From assembly GCF_001428485.1 (NCBI RefSeq), contig NZ_LMHS01000002.1, positions 480,094-544,093 of the forward strand: DNA of 64,000 nucleotides, read 5' to 3'. A program made the position numbers and the translations under genes. Positions 22,023 through 31,721 of this stretch are shown here, piece by piece; position 1 is the stretch's first letter, and every line of letters starts with the position of its first letter. The notes beneath the pieces were generated by a model. It was not told the DNA's origin. It saw nothing but the letters and a program-made list of their open reading frames with translations, and searched no databases. The DNA is from Microbacterium sp. Root180. Its GTDB lineage: Bacteria > Actinomycetota > Actinomycetes > Actinomycetales > Microbacteriaceae.

Positions 22023-23471
22023 TCAGCGGCCCGACAGCTTCTCGCGCAGAGCGGCGAGGGCCTCGTCGTCGGCCAGCGTGCCGGCCGAGGCGCTCTCCGA
22101 GGTGAAGCTCGAGGAGCCGGTCTCAACCGGTGCGTTCGCCTCGGCCTCGAGGGCCTTGGCGACGGCGGCCTTGTGGGCCTCCCAGCGACCCTGCGCAGCG
22201 GCGTACTCCTGCTCCCACTTCTCGCGCTGAGCGTCGAAGCCCTCGAGCCAGGCGTTGGTCTCGGGGTCGAAGCCCTCGGGGTACTTGTACTCGCCGTTCT
22301 CGTCGTACTCCGTGACCATGCCGTAGAGGGCCGGGTCGAACTCGGTGCCGTTGGGGTCGACCGACTCGTTCGCCTGCTTGAGCGAGAGCGAGATGCGGCG
22401 ACGCTCGAGGTCGATGTCGATGATCTTGACGAACACCTCTTCGCCGACCGACACGACCTGCTCGGCGAGCTCGACGTGCTTGCCCGAGAGCTCCGAGATG
22501 TGCACGAGGCCCTCGATGCCGTCTGCGACGCGCACGAACGCACCGAACGGAACGAGCTTGGTGACCTTGCCCGGCGCGACCTGACCGATCGCGTGCGTGC
22601 GGGCGAAGACCTGCCACGGGTCCTCCTGGGTCGCCTTGAGCGAGAGCGACACGCGCTCGCGGTCCAGGTCGACCTCGAGGATCTCGACGGTGACCTCCTG
22701 GCCGACCTCGACGACCTCGGACGCGTGCTCGATGTGCTTCCACGAGAGCTCGGAGACGTGCACGAGCCCGTCCACGCCGCCCAGGTCGACGAAGGCACCG
22801 AAGTTGACGATCGACGAGACGACGCCCTTGCGGACCTGACCCTTGTGAAGGTTGTTCAGGAACGTGGTGCGCGACTCCGACTGCGTCTGCTCGAGCAGAG
22901 CGCGGCGCGAGAGCACGACGTTGTTGCGGTTCTTGTCGAGCTCGAGGATCTTGGCCTCGATCTCCTGGCCGAGGTACGGCGTGAGGTCGCGGACGCGGCG
23001 CAGCTCGATGAGCGACGCGGGGAGGAAGCCGCGGAGGCCGATGTCGACGATGAGACCACCCTTGACGACCTCGATGACCGAACCGGTCACGACACCGTCG
23101 TTCTCCTTGATCTTCTCGACGTCACCCCAGGCACGCTCGTACTGAGCGCGCTTCTTCGACAGGATGAGGCGGCCTTCCTTGTCCTCCTTCTGGAGAACCA
23201 GCGCCTCGACGGCGTCGCCGACCTTGACGACCTCGTTGGGGTCGACGTCGTGCTTGATGGAGAGCTCGCGCGAGGGGATGACACCCTCGGTCTTGTAGCC
23301 GACGTCGAGGAGGACCTCGTCGCGGTCGATCTTCACGACGGTTCCTTCGATGAGGTCGCCGTCGTTGAAGAACTTGAGGGTCAATTCGACCGCGGCCAGG
23401 AAGTCCTCAGCAGATCCGATGTCGTTGATGGCGACCTGCTTGGTGGCCGGGGCGGTCGTTGCGGTAGTCAT
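22023..23471 (-). CDS. rpsA: 30S ribosomal protein S1
   Basis: 482 residues with four S1 OB-fold repeats. These start near residue 35 (GDLIEGTVVKIDRDEVLLDVGYK), 120 (VTGSVIEVVKGGLIVDIGL), 205 (RKGVVSSIVNFGAFVDLGG) and 290 (VAPGKVTKLVPFGAFVRVAD). The tail from 365 on is acidic and Ala/Glu-rich. It binds mRNA on the small subunit and, in actinobacteria, has been linked to several other roles. Four repeats plus a disordered tail is the usual actinobacterial size. It has its own leader and a strong terminator. Confidence 0.97.
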   Translation of the reverse strand: MTTATTAPATKQVAINDIGSAEDFLAAVELTLKFFNDGDLIEGTVVKIDRDEVLLDVGYKTEGVIPSRELSIKHDVDPNEVVKVGDAVEALVLQKEDKEGRLILSKKRAQYERAWGDVEKIKENDGVVTGSVIEVVKGGLIVDIGLRGFLPASLIELRRVRDLTPYLGQEIEAKILELDKNRNNVVLSRRALLEQTQSESRTTFLNNLHKGQVRKGVVSSIVNFGAFVDLGGVDGLVHVSELSWKHIEHASEVVEVGQEVTVEILEVDLDRERVSLSLKATQEDPWQVFARTHAIGQVAPGKVTKLVPFGAFVRVADGIEGLVHISELSGKHVELAEQVVSVGEEVFVKIIDIDLERRRISLSLKQANESVDPNGTEFDPALYGMVTEYDENGEYKYPEGFDPETNAWLEGFDAQREKWEQEYAAAQGRWEAHKAAVAKALEAEANAPVETGSSSFTSESASAGTLADDEALAALREKLSGR

Positions 23472-23699
23472 GTAGTGGGTTGTCCTTGTTGGGTTGGGTG
23501 TCGGGCTCGGTCCGAGGTGTTGCCTCCGGCCGCACGATGGCGAACGGATGCCTCGAGCCGAAGCGAAGCGGATTGTTGTGGTGCGATGTCACTCTGCACC
23601 AGACAGCAGCCTGGGCCGAGGCGTGGCGAGAGAGCCACACGAGTGACACTCCATGCTAACAGAACGCGGGCGCCGCCCGCGATGTTCCCGGTGCGGGCG
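23472..23699 (-). promoter_or_regulatory. Leader and promoter region of rpsA
   Basis: 228 nt between rpsA and the Zn dehydrogenase stop, without a gene. On the minus strand a TTAGCAT stretch near 23653-23659 contains a TANNNT -10-like hexamer, which would give a leader of about 180 nt. Long leaders are usual for rpsA, which is often autoregulated; I see no defined operator. Confidence 0.35.
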
Positions 23700-24749
23700 C
23701 TAGGGGCGCAGCAGCACCTTCGTCGCCCGCCGCTCGTCCATCGCCGCGTACGCCTTGGCCGCCTCCACGAGCGGCAGTTCGAGGTCGAACACGAGACCCG
23801 GGCGGATGGCTCCCGAGCGCACGTCGGGAAGGAGTTCCTCGATGTAGCCCCGCACGGGTGCCACTCCCCCCGCGACGCCGACGTTCCGGCCGAACATCTG
23901 ACGGATGGGGAGCTCTGGTCCGCCGTTGGGCACGCCGACGTAGCCGACGCGACCGCCGGGCCGGGCGGAGCGCAGCGCCTGGTCCATCGACTCCTTGGTG
24001 CCGACGCACTCCAGCACGCGGTCGGCGCCGATGCCGCCGGTGAGCTCGCGTACGCGCTCGATGCCGGCATCCCCCCGCTCCTCCACGATGTGCGTCGCGC
24101 CGAACTCGCGGGCGAGCGCCTGACGCTGCGGATGCCGCGACATCGCGATGATCGTCGTCGCACCCAGCCTCTTGGCCGCGATGATCGCGCAGAGCCCGAC
24201 AGCGCCGTCGCCCACGACGGCGACGGCGTCTCCCTCGCCGACTCCCGCGGATACGGCGGCGTGGTGTCCCGTTCCCATGACGTCGCTCAGCGTGAGGAGC
24301 CCGGGGATCTCCTCGTCGCCCACCGGACCGGGCACGACGGCGAGCGTGCCGTCCGCGAGCGGCACGCGCACACGCTCTCCCTGGCCGCCGTCCGCGAATC
24401 CGCCGAAGCGGTCCGCGCTCCCCCACCAGCCGCCGGAGAGGCAGGACGTGCTCACGCCGTTGCGGCAGTTGACGCAGGTCCCGTCGCACACGTAGAACGG
24501 CGCGATCACGAAGTCTCCCGGCCGCACCGCCTGCACCTCGGGGCCGACCTCCTCCACGATGCCGACGAACTCGTGCCCGATGCGGTGCGGCTCGTCGGTC
24601 GGCGTCACGCCCCGGTACGGCCACAGGTCCGATCCGCAGACGCAGGCGGCGACCACCCGCACGATGGCGTCGGCGCCGGTGGAGAGCGCGGGATCGGGAA
24701 CCTCTTCGACGCGGACATCGCGCGCGGCGTGGATGACGGTGGCAAGCAT
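23700..24749 (-). CDS. Zinc-dependent alcohol dehydrogenase family protein
   Basis: 349-residue medium-chain dehydrogenase/reductase. Catalytic zinc ligands are in VCGSDLWPYRG (Cys near 38) and IGHEFVGIVEEVG (His-Glu near 58). The structural-zinc cysteines are in YVCDGTCVNCRNGVSTSC near 92-107, and the Rossmann motif is VVGDGAVGLCAIIAAKRLGA near 165. Substrate is unknown; this subgroup is common as a generic alcohol or polyol dehydrogenase. It is monocistronic, ending in the rpsA leader and divergent from the DUF1653 gene. Confidence 0.9.
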   Translation of the reverse strand: MLATVIHAARDVRVEEVPDPALSTGADAIVRVVAACVCGSDLWPYRGVTPTDEPHRIGHEFVGIVEEVGPEVQAVRPGDFVIAPFYVCDGTCVNCRNGVSTSCLSGGWWGSADRFGGFADGGQGERVRVPLADGTLAVVPGPVGDEEIPGLLTLSDVMGTGHHAAVSAGVGEGDAVAVVGDGAVGLCAIIAAKRLGATTIIAMSRHPQRQALAREFGATHIVEERGDAGIERVRELTGGIGADRVLECVGTKESMDQALRSARPGGRVGYVGVPNGGPELPIRQMFGRNVGVAGGVAPVRGYIEELLPDVRSGAIRPGLVFDLELPLVEAAKAYAAMDERRATKVLLRP

Positions 24750-24803
24750 GTGTCGAGCCTAGGCCGACCCGCGCGGGCGCGGGTCCGGTCGTAGGGTGGG
24801 CGC

Positions 24804-25013
24804 ATGACGATCCAGCCCGGCACCTACCGCCATTTCAAGGGCGGCCTCTACACGGTCGTCGGCGTCGCACGGCACTCCGAGACCGAGCAGGAGCTCGTCG
24901 TCTACCGGCCGCTCTCCGGCGAGCAGGGCCTCTGGGTGCGACCGGTCGACATGTGGACCGAGACCGTCGAGCACGACGGCCGCTGGGGACCGCGCTTCAC
25001 CCTGATCGACTGA
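24804..25013 (+). CDS. DUF1653 family small protein
   Basis: 69 residues covering the whole DUF1653 domain: PGTYRHFKGGLYTVVGVARHSE, then VVYRPL, then LWVRPVDMWTETV. These proteins have a small beta-barrel-like fold, occur in many bacteria and have no established function. The ATG at 24804 gives the usual start. Confidence 0.85.
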   Translation: MTIQPGTYRHFKGGLYTVVGVARHSETEQELVVYRPLSGEQGLWVRPVDMWTETVEHDGRWGPRFTLID

Positions 25014-25029
25014 TCCGGCGGGACCGCGC

Positions 25030-25674
25030 TCAGCCCGCCACGGCGTGACCGATGTGCTCGTCCCCCGAGCCGAACCGCAGCGTCCGCCCGATCGTGGTGT
25101 CGTCGGCGATGGTCGCGGCGATCACGGCGGCGACGTCGGCGCGCGGCACCTCGCCCCGACCTTCGGGGTCGAGCGCGACGCGGCCCGTCGGCGCATCGAG
25201 GGTGAGCGTGCCCGGCGCGAGGATCGTCCAGTCCAGATCGCTCCCGGCGAGGTGCGCGTCAGCGGCCCATTTCGCATCGGCGTAGGCGAAGAACGACGAG
25301 TCGGTCCCGACGCCGTGGTCGGCGCGTGATCCGATCCACGACACCATCACGTACCGCGCGACCCCGGCAGACGATGCCGCGTCCATCGAGCGGATCGCGG
25401 CGTCGCGGTCGACGGCGTAGGTGCGGGCAGGATCGCCGCCACCGGCTCCGGCGGACCAGACCACGACGTCGTTCCCGCTGATCAGATTCGCGAGCTGCCC
25501 GGTGTCGAACGACTCGATGTCGGCCACGAGCGGCTGCGCGCCGGCCCGCGCCACCTCCGCCTCGTGATCGGGATTGCGGATGACCGCTGTCACGGTGTGA
25601 CCCTGGGCGGCGAGCATCGGCTCGAGCAGCAGGGCGACCTTTCCGTGTCCGCCGAAGATCAGGATGCGGGCCAT
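25030..25674 (-). CDS. NAD(P)-binding SDR-like (atypical, NmrA-type) protein
   Basis: 214 residues. The N-terminal nucleotide-binding loop is ILIFGGHGKVALLL. A short segment VVVWSAGAGGG follows, then VSWIGSRADHG and YADAKWAADAHL, where YxxxK is in the position of the SDR catalytic pair. The LDWTILAPGTLTLD stretch is typical of the NAD(P)H-binding subgroup to which YwnB, NmrA and flavin-reductase relatives belong. Ligand and reaction are unknown. GGAAGGA lies about 6 nt before the ATG. Confidence 0.85.
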   Translation of the reverse strand: MARILIFGGHGKVALLLEPMLAAQGHTVTAVIRNPDHEAEVARAGAQPLVADIESFDTGQLANLISGNDVVVWSAGAGGGDPARTYAVDRDAAIRSMDAASSAGVARYVMVSWIGSRADHGVGTDSSFFAYADAKWAADAHLAGSDLDWTILAPGTLTLDAPTGRVALDPEGRGEVPRADVAAVIAATIADDTTIGRTLRFGSGDEHIGHAVAG

Positions 25675-25753
25675 GGGAGTCCTTCCGTCGGTCGGTCCAC
25701 GCTAGCGCGCCCGATGGGGGCCGCGGAGTGGGTTGACGGGCGCCGCGTCTTCG

Positions 25754-27199
25754 CTACGGCGTCGGAGGAGCCGACCCGGAGGCAGCATCCGTCGCCTCTC
25801 GATCACCGGCGAGCACGCTGTGACGGCGACCCCACACCAGGTAGAACGCGAGCACGACGATCACCCACGCCGCGAACCAGGCGTAGGTCTCCCATCCCAG
25901 ACCCGAGATCAGGTACCCGCACGCGAGGATCGACAGGATCGGAGTGACCGGGTACCCGGGGACCCGGAACGCCCGCGGGAGGTCCGGCCGCGTGCGCCGC
26001 AGCACCATCACCGCGAGCGACACGACGATGAAGGCGACGAGCGTGCCCATCGACACCATGTCCCAGAGGTTGGACAGCGGAATGAACCCCGCGAGCAGGG
26101 CGACCACGATCGCCGCGACGACCGTGGAGAACACCGGCGTGTGGGTGTGCGGCGCGACGCGAGCGAAAGGTCGCGGAAGAAGTCCGTCCCGCCCGATGGC
26201 ATGCAGGATGCGGCTCTGGCCGAACAGCGTCACGAGCGTGACCGAGAAGATCGAGATCACCGCGCCGGCCGCGAGCACGGTCGCCGGCCACGGCGCTCCG
26301 AGGACGTCGCCGAGGATCACGGCGAGACCGGCGCTCTGCTGATCGGGATCCTCGAAGTCCTGCCATGGCTGGGCGCCGACGGCCGCGAGGGCGACGAAGA
26401 GGTAGACCGTCACGACCACGGCCAACGCGATCAGGATCGCGCGCGGAAGCGACCGCTGCGGATCGCGTACCTCGTCTCCGGCCGTCGAGACGGCGTCGAG
26501 TCCGATGAACGTGAAGAAGATGGTCCCGGCAGCGGCCGTGACGCCCGCCGCGCCGTGGGGTGCGAAGTCGGCGAAGTTGTCGGCCTGGAACGCGGTGATG
26601 GCGATCGCGCCGAACATGATCAGCACGCCGATCTTGATGAGCACCATCACCGTGTTGACGGTGGCCGACTCCCGGGTCCCGCGGATGAGCAGCAGCGCGC
26701 ACAGCCCGACGAGCACCACCGACGGCAGGTTGATGATGCCGCCCTCGAGGGGGCCCACGGTGAGCGCGGCGGGGATGCTCCAGCCGAACACATCACCGAC
26801 GAGGCGATCCAGGTAGCCGCTCCAGCCCGAGGCCACGGCCGCAGTCGAGACCCCGTATTCGAGCACGAGGCAGGCGGCGACGCCGATCGCGACGATCTCA
26901 CCGAGGGTGGCATACGCGTACGAGTAGGTCGAGCCGGACACGGGCACCGCCGACGCCATCTCGGCGTAGCAGACCGCAGACAGGCCCGCCGCGATGGCCG
27001 CGACGACGAACGCGACGATGACGGCAGGCCCCGCGAGAGGCACGGCTTCGTGCATAACGAAGAAGACGCCCGTGCCGATCGTCGCGCCGACGCCCAGCAT
27101 TGCGAGCTGGAACGTGCCGATTCCGCGGGTGAGTCCGCCTGGCTCCGGCTCCGGAGGCTCGACGGGCTTGCGGCGGAAGATCTCCCTCGCGATGCTCAT
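25754..27199 (-). CDS. APC-family amino acid permease
   Basis: 481 residues, about 12-14 membrane segments. TM1 holds the unwound substrate motif GVGATIGTGVFFV near residue 36. The pattern (AMASAVPVSGSTYSYAY, GWSGYLDRL, ILIALAVVVTVYLFVALAAVG) matches the cationic amino acid transporter branch (YfnA/CAT-like). It is likely an importer of amino acids by proton symport, though substrate cannot be read from sequence. Monocistronic. Confidence 0.9.
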   Translation of the reverse strand: MSIAREIFRRKPVEPPEPEPGGLTRGIGTFQLAMLGVGATIGTGVFFVMHEAVPLAGPAVIVAFVVAAIAAGLSAVCYAEMASAVPVSGSTYSYAYATLGEIVAIGVAACLVLEYGVSTAAVASGWSGYLDRLVGDVFGWSIPAALTVGPLEGGIINLPSVVLVGLCALLLIRGTRESATVNTVMVLIKIGVLIMFGAIAITAFQADNFADFAPHGAAGVTAAAGTIFFTFIGLDAVSTAGDEVRDPQRSLPRAILIALAVVVTVYLFVALAAVGAQPWQDFEDPDQQSAGLAVILGDVLGAPWPATVLAAGAVISIFSVTLVTLFGQSRILHAIGRDGLLPRPFARVAPHTHTPVFSTVVAAIVVALLAGFIPLSNLWDMVSMGTLVAFIVVSLAVMVLRRTRPDLPRAFRVPGYPVTPILSILACGYLISGLGWETYAWFAAWVIVVLAFYLVWGRRHSVLAGDREATDAASGSAPPTP

Positions 27200-27382
27200 C
27201 GGTCATTCCTCCGGCTTCTGCGCCACCCGGTGCGGCTCGCCTGCCACGGTACCCGTTCGCCTCCCGCGCCACCCAGCGCGCACGAGGGACGACGCCGAGG
27301 GTGATTTCCGCCGCCTCCTACTTACGCACGCGGCCTCTGCGCGGCAGAATTCGGCAGAGGACGGGACACAAGGGGGAATGCG

Positions 27383-28297
27383 ATGGCCGAGCCGACACCG
27401 CCGGCAGCTGCGCCGAAGCCGCGGAAGCTGCCGCGCCGCCCGGCATCCACCCTCGCCGAGAAGTGGACCCGCATGGACGACGTCGACGTCTTCTACCGGG
27501 AGTCGCCCGTGCGGCCGGCGGACCCGCGCGTGATGATGCACGTGCACGGCTTCGGTCTCTCCGGCCGCTACCTGCTGCCGACGGCCGAGCGCCTCGCGGA
27601 CGAGTTCCACACCTATGTGCCCGACCTTCCGGGCTTCGGCCGCAGCGGAAAGCGCCGGGACATGCTCGACATCCCCGACCTCGCGGAAGCGGCGCGGGAT
27701 TTCATGGACGACCGCGGCGTCGAGAAGGCGACGCTGGTCGGCAACTCGATGGGCTGCCCCGTGATCATCGAGTTCGCCCACGCGTACCCCGAGCGGATCG
27801 ACCGTGCCGTCCTCGTCTCCCCCGCCGGCGGACTCTTCAACCAGCCGCTGCGCCGCGCGATCGGTCAGCTCTCGAAGGACGCCCCGCGGGAGCCCACCCG
27901 AATGGCGCGCGTCGCGGTGCCCGACTACGTGCGCTTCGGCGTGCCCAGCACGATGCGCCTGTTCAAGGCGCTGACGCAGTACCCGTCCCTGCCGCGCCTG
28001 CTCGAGATGAAGATCCCCACACTCGTCGTGCTCGGTGAGCGGGACCCGCTGCTCCCGCATGCGCACCGCGTCGATGAGATCGCGAGCCAGACCGACAGTC
28101 ACGTCCTCGTCGTGCTGCTGGAGGGCGCGGCGCACGCGATCAACTTCAGCCATCCCGATCAGCTCGCGCATGTCATCCGGGCCTTCATGGACGATCGGCC
28201 CATCGTCACCGATCCGTCATGGCCGGGCTACGCGCGGCTCTACGAGGTCCACCGCGGCAAGCACCATCCGGCGCCCAAGGCGGGTACGGCCGACTGA
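27383..28297 (+). CDS. Alpha/beta hydrolase
   Basis: 304 residues. Catalytic triad candidates: the nucleophile elbow VGNSMGCPV (Ser near 120), the aspartate in VLGERDPLLPH near 222, and the histidine in EGAAHAINFSHPDQL near 250. The oxyanion loop is VHGFGLSGRYLLPT. The start MAEPTPPAAAPKPRK is a disordered basic tail. GGGGGAA lies about 8 nt upstream of the ATG. Substrate unknown. It ends 1 nt short of the converging carbonic-anhydrase-like gene. Confidence 0.88.
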   Translation: MAEPTPPAAAPKPRKLPRRPASTLAEKWTRMDDVDVFYRESPVRPADPRVMMHVHGFGLSGRYLLPTAERLADEFHTYVPDLPGFGRSGKRRDMLDIPDLAEAARDFMDDRGVEKATLVGNSMGCPVIIEFAHAYPERIDRAVLVSPAGGLFNQPLRRAIGQLSKDAPREPTRMARVAVPDYVRFGVPSTMRLFKALTQYPSLPRLLEMKIPTLVVLGERDPLLPHAHRVDEIASQTDSHVLVVLLEGAAHAINFSHPDQLAHVIRAFMDDRPIVTDPSWPGYARLYEVHRGKHHPAPKAGTAD

Positions 28298-28298
28298 C

Positions 28299-28841
28299 TC
28301 AGCCTCGCGCGGGCCGTGCGCCGCGGTGCACGCTCAGATGCGCCCGGTAGGTGTCGGCGTTGCGCACGATCCCGGCGCGCTCCTCGTCGGTGAGTTCCCG
28401 GCGCACCTTCCCCGGCACACCCGCGACGAGCGATCCCGCAGGCACGACGGTGCCCTCGAGCACGACGGCGCCGGCGGCGACGAGGCATCCGTCGCCGATC
28501 ACGGCGCCCGAGAGCACGACGCTCCCCATGCCGATGAGCGAGCCGTCGCCGATCGTGCAGCCGTGCACGACGGCGTTGTGACCCACGGAGACGTCTCTGC
28601 CGATGACGACCGGGTGCCCCGCATCGACATGGACGGAGACGTTGTCCTGGAGGTTGCTCCCGGCACCGACGGTGATCGCATCGCTGTCGCCGCGCAGCAC
28701 CGCGTTGTACCAGACGCTGGCGCCCTCCGCGAGGGAGACGTCGCCGATCACGCGCGCACCCGCGGCGACGAACGACTCGGCGTGGATGTCGGGGGTGCGT
28801 CCTGCGACGGCGAGAACGGCGGCGTCTGGGGAGATCGTCAT
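28299..28841 (-). CDS. Gamma-carbonic anhydrase family protein
   Basis: 180-residue left-handed beta-helix protein made of hexapeptide repeats (VIGDVSLAEG, VWYNAVLRGD, TVGAGSNLQDN, VVIGRDVSVG, CTIGDGSLIGMG). Candidate metal ligands are His in SVHVDAG and the two His in SVGHNAVVHG, the positions used in Cam-type trimers. A C-terminal helix (TDEERAGIVRNADTYRAHL) packs on the helix. Many members lack detectable carbonic anhydrase activity, so the reaction is uncertain. Confidence 0.88.
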   Translation of the reverse strand: MTISPDAAVLAVAGRTPDIHAESFVAAGARVIGDVSLAEGASVWYNAVLRGDSDAITVGAGSNLQDNVSVHVDAGHPVVIGRDVSVGHNAVVHGCTIGDGSLIGMGSVVLSGAVIGDGCLVAAGAVVLEGTVVPAGSLVAGVPGKVRRELTDEERAGIVRNADTYRAHLSVHRGARPARG

Positions 28842-28863
28842 GGCACGACCCTATCCACCCGGC

Positions 28864-31008
28864 CTAGGGCGCTGCCGTCGCCAGTCGCTCCTGGATCGCC
28901 GCGGTGTACCACGGGGCGAGCGTGTCGGCGAAGGTCACCGTGAGATGGTCCTGATCCCGGTACACGTTCGCTCCGCCGATCACGGGAGAGCAGGTGTCGG
29001 CATCGCAGAAGACATCCGTGAAGTCGAGAAGGGTGACCCCGTCGCGTTGGGATGCCGCCTCCCGCAGCGGATCGTCGGCGACGAGCACGTCCGACCGGAC
29101 GCCGACGCACTCGGACTGGTCGCGCGTGCGCAGGCACTTGTTCGGGTCGGTCTCCCACACCGGGTTGTCGACCACGGTGATCACCGGGATGCCCCGATCG
29201 AGCATCTCGTCCCACGCATCGACATAGCCGGCCACCGCCGCGTCGTACGACGAGTCGAACCCCGCCGATGAGTAGGGGGTGGTCGCGATCGCCGCGGTGA
29301 ACACCGCATCCACGTCGGCCTCGGCGAGGTCTGCGGTGACGGCTTCGCGCCACTCGGTGCACGCGTCGCCGAACGCGCCCGGCGTCGCGAGCGGCGTCGT
29401 GCTCCACGGGCAGGCGCCCTTGAGCCACGTGACGAGCTGCCAGCCCTCCTCCTCGGCGATGCGATCGAAGGTGGAGATCAGCTGGTAGGCGTGGCTGTCG
29501 CCGATGAGCGCGACCCGCGGTGCATCGGGATCGTCCGAGCCGAGCGTGCACGAGACCGGCCGCGCATCGGTGAGCTGCACGAAGCAGTCGCCCATCTGAG
29601 GACGGTCGATCCCCGCGAAGCCGGGCGCGGGGAGGATCTGGTCGCCGAAGTCGGCGGAGGCGCACGCCGGATCCAGCACGGAGGCTGCACCGAAGCAGGG
29701 CGGCGGGTTCTCCTGCAGCTCCTGGATGGCGCGGAAGCCTGCGCTGTACGCGGGGGCGTTGACGAACCAGGCCATCCCCGCGACGAGCGCGACGACGATC
29801 ATCGCGCCGAGCGAGCTCCACAGCGTGGCGTGCGCGGGCCGCGACGTGAGGACCTTCCACCCCCGCACCGGGTCCTCGACGAATCTCTTGGTGAGCCACG
29901 CGAGCACGAAGCACAGCCCGAGCAGCGCGATGCGGTGGTAGATCGTGAGACCCCAGAAGGGCACCGAGGGCGCGATGATGATCAGCGGCCAGTGCCACAG
30001 GTAGAGCGAATAGGAGATGTCGCCCACGAACTGGGCGGGCCGAATCGCGAGCACGCGCGTGGGGTACCACCAGCGCCGGGTGTTCGACGCAGCGAGGACG
30101 GCGGCCGCGCCGACAGTCGGCAGGACCGCCATGTAGCCGGGGAACGGCGTCTGCCCGTCGAACTGGAAGATGACGTACACGAGCACGGCGATGCCGCCCC
30201 AGCCGAGCAGGAAGCTGCCCACCGCGTTGCGTACGCGCAGCAGCGGGACCAGTGCGATCATCGCGCCGACGCCGAACTGCCACATGCGCGCGAAGGTCAC
30301 GAAGTAGGCCGGAGCCGGGTTCGTGATCGTGAAGACCACGCAGAACGCGAACGACACGACCGACACCACCGCGAGCACGGTGATGACCGCGCGCCGGCGC
30401 GCACCCCGGAACCACTTCACGCCGATCCATGCCGCCAGCAGCATCAGCAGCGGCCACATGACGTAGAACTGCTCCTCGAGCGACAACGACCAGTAATGCT
30501 GCACGGTGGTGGGGTCGCCGGAGTGGTTCAGGTAGTCGGCCGAGTTCAGCGCGAGGTACCAGTTCTCGACGTAGAAGGTCGACGCGAGGATCTCGCGCAC
30601 CTCGTTCGGCAGCGCCGACGTCGGGGTGAGGTACGGCGACATCGCGACGATCGCGCAGAAGAGCAGGACCAGGAGGGATGCCGGCAGCAGTCGTCGCGCA
30701 CGTCGTGCCCAGAACTGGCCGAGACGGACGGTTCCGGTCGCCGTCAGCTCGCGCATCAGGTGCGCCGTGATGAGGAAGCCCGAGATCACGAAGAAGACGT
30801 CGACACCGACGAAGCCGCCGGAGAAGCGCGCGGGCCAGAAGTGGTACAGGACGACCGCCAGCACGGCGATCGCCCGCAGCCCCTGCACGTGGGGGATGAA
30901 CCTCGAGGGCTCGGCGTGCTCGGGCGACCGGTCGCGCGGCTCGCTCGTCACGGAGGTGGCGGGCTGACCGAGATTCTGGGGTCCGAGGTCGTGATCGGCG
31001 GAAGGCAC
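28864..31008 (-). CDS. OafA-type acyltransferase with C-terminal SGNH domain
   Basis: 714 residues. After a short cytosolic tail, about ten or eleven membrane helices (residues ~40-400) form the acyltransferase-3 domain with the signature HVQGLRAIAVLAVVLYHFW and VGVDVFFVISGFLIT. The C-terminal ~280 residues are an extracytoplasmic SGNH hydrolase-like domain: ALIGDSHAYQL near 520, and the Asp-His pair in YRDQDHLTVTF near the end. Such fused proteins O-acetylate cell-surface glycans or peptidoglycan. The target is not known here. No other polysaccharide genes lie nearby. Confidence 0.92.
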   Translation of the reverse strand: MPSADHDLGPQNLGQPATSVTSEPRDRSPEHAEPSRFIPHVQGLRAIAVLAVVLYHFWPARFSGGFVGVDVFFVISGFLITAHLMRELTATGTVRLGQFWARRARRLLPASLLVLLFCAIVAMSPYLTPTSALPNEVREILASTFYVENWYLALNSADYLNHSGDPTTVQHYWSLSLEEQFYVMWPLLMLLAAWIGVKWFRGARRRAVITVLAVVSVVSFAFCVVFTITNPAPAYFVTFARMWQFGVGAMIALVPLLRVRNAVGSFLLGWGGIAVLVYVIFQFDGQTPFPGYMAVLPTVGAAAVLAASNTRRWWYPTRVLAIRPAQFVGDISYSLYLWHWPLIIIAPSVPFWGLTIYHRIALLGLCFVLAWLTKRFVEDPVRGWKVLTSRPAHATLWSSLGAMIVVALVAGMAWFVNAPAYSAGFRAIQELQENPPPCFGAASVLDPACASADFGDQILPAPGFAGIDRPQMGDCFVQLTDARPVSCTLGSDDPDAPRVALIGDSHAYQLISTFDRIAEEEGWQLVTWLKGACPWSTTPLATPGAFGDACTEWREAVTADLAEADVDAVFTAAIATTPYSSAGFDSSYDAAVAGYVDAWDEMLDRGIPVITVVDNPVWETDPNKCLRTRDQSECVGVRSDVLVADDPLREAASQRDGVTLLDFTDVFCDADTCSPVIGGANVYRDQDHLTVTFADTLAPWYTAAIQERLATAAP

Positions 31009-31093
31009 TCAACGACGTTAGCCGCTTCCGGCTGACAATCCGTCCCGACAGGTCGGCCGTCCGCGACACCGGGTTAGCGGAGCCTTCACTTGC

Positions 31094-31121
31094 TTGCGGA
31101 ATGACTGTGCCTGAGTAGCGT
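31094..31121 (+). promoter_or_regulatory. Candidate dps promoter
   Basis: TTGCGG (31094-31099) and TAGCGT (31116-31121) separated by 16 nt, about 58 nt ahead of the dps ATG. Confidence 0.4.
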
Positions 31122-31179
31122 TGCATTCACCGGAGGGCGCACGTCGCAGAAGGCGGCCTCTCGAAGATGGAGACGAGAC

Positions 31180-31662
31180 ATGACGAAGACGAACACCACC
31201 CCCGCCACCGCCGCCGACCCGACCGTGGCCGCCGCCAGCGCCCAGTTCCTCACCCCCGTGGTCCTCGGACTCCAGGCCCTCGCCGTCAACGGCAAGCAGG
31301 CCCACTGGAATGTCCGCGGTGCCAACTTCATCGCGATCCACGAACTGCTCGACTCGGTCGTCGCCAACGCGCAGGCCGGCGCCGACCAGGCCGCTGAGCG
31401 CATCGTCGCACTGGGGCTGCCGATCGACGCCCGTGCGAGCACGGTCGCCGCGAGGACCAGCTCCGCGGTCCCCGCGGGTTTCACCCAGTGGGATGCCCTC
31501 ATTCGCACGGTCATCACCGACATGGACCTCGTGATCGCCGATGTCCAGGCCGCCATCGACGGTCTCGACGAGTTCGACCTCACGAGCCAGGACGTGGCGA
31601 TCGGCATCAAGGAGACGCTCGAGAAGGACCGCTGGTTCCTCTTCGCGCACCTCGCGGAGTGA
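31180..31662 (+). CDS. dps: Dps family ferritin-like DNA-protection protein
   Basis: 160 residues, the normal Dps length. The ferroxidase signature [21 protein letters not shown] near residue 38-58 carries the inter-subunit His, Asp and Glu ligands. Dodecamers oxidise and store iron and protect DNA in stationary phase or under peroxide. The Lys-poor, Thr/Ala-rich N-tail is short, so direct DNA binding is uncertain. GGAGACGA lies just upstream of the ATG. A strong bidirectional hairpin follows. Confidence 0.95.
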   Translation: MTKTNTTPATAADPTVAAASAQFLTPVVLGLQALAVNGKQAHWNVRGANFIAIHELLDSVVANAQAGADQAAERIVALGLPIDARASTVAARTSSAVPAGFTQWDALIRTVITDMDLVIADVQAAIDGLDEFDLTSQDVAIGIKETLEKDRWFLFAHLAE

Positions 31663-31683
31663 CCCGCGCGGCATCGAGTCGCC

Positions 31684-31715
31684 AGAACGCCCCCGGCTGC
31701 GGCCGGGGGCGTTCT
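31684..31715. terminator. Bidirectional terminator between dps and the LuxR-type regulator
   Basis: Perfect 14-bp arms (31684-31697, 31702-31715) with a 4-nt loop and AGAAC/GTTCT ends. It lies 21 nt after dps on one side and 6 nt after the converging regulator on the other. Confidence 0.8.
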
Positions 31716-31721
31716 GCATGA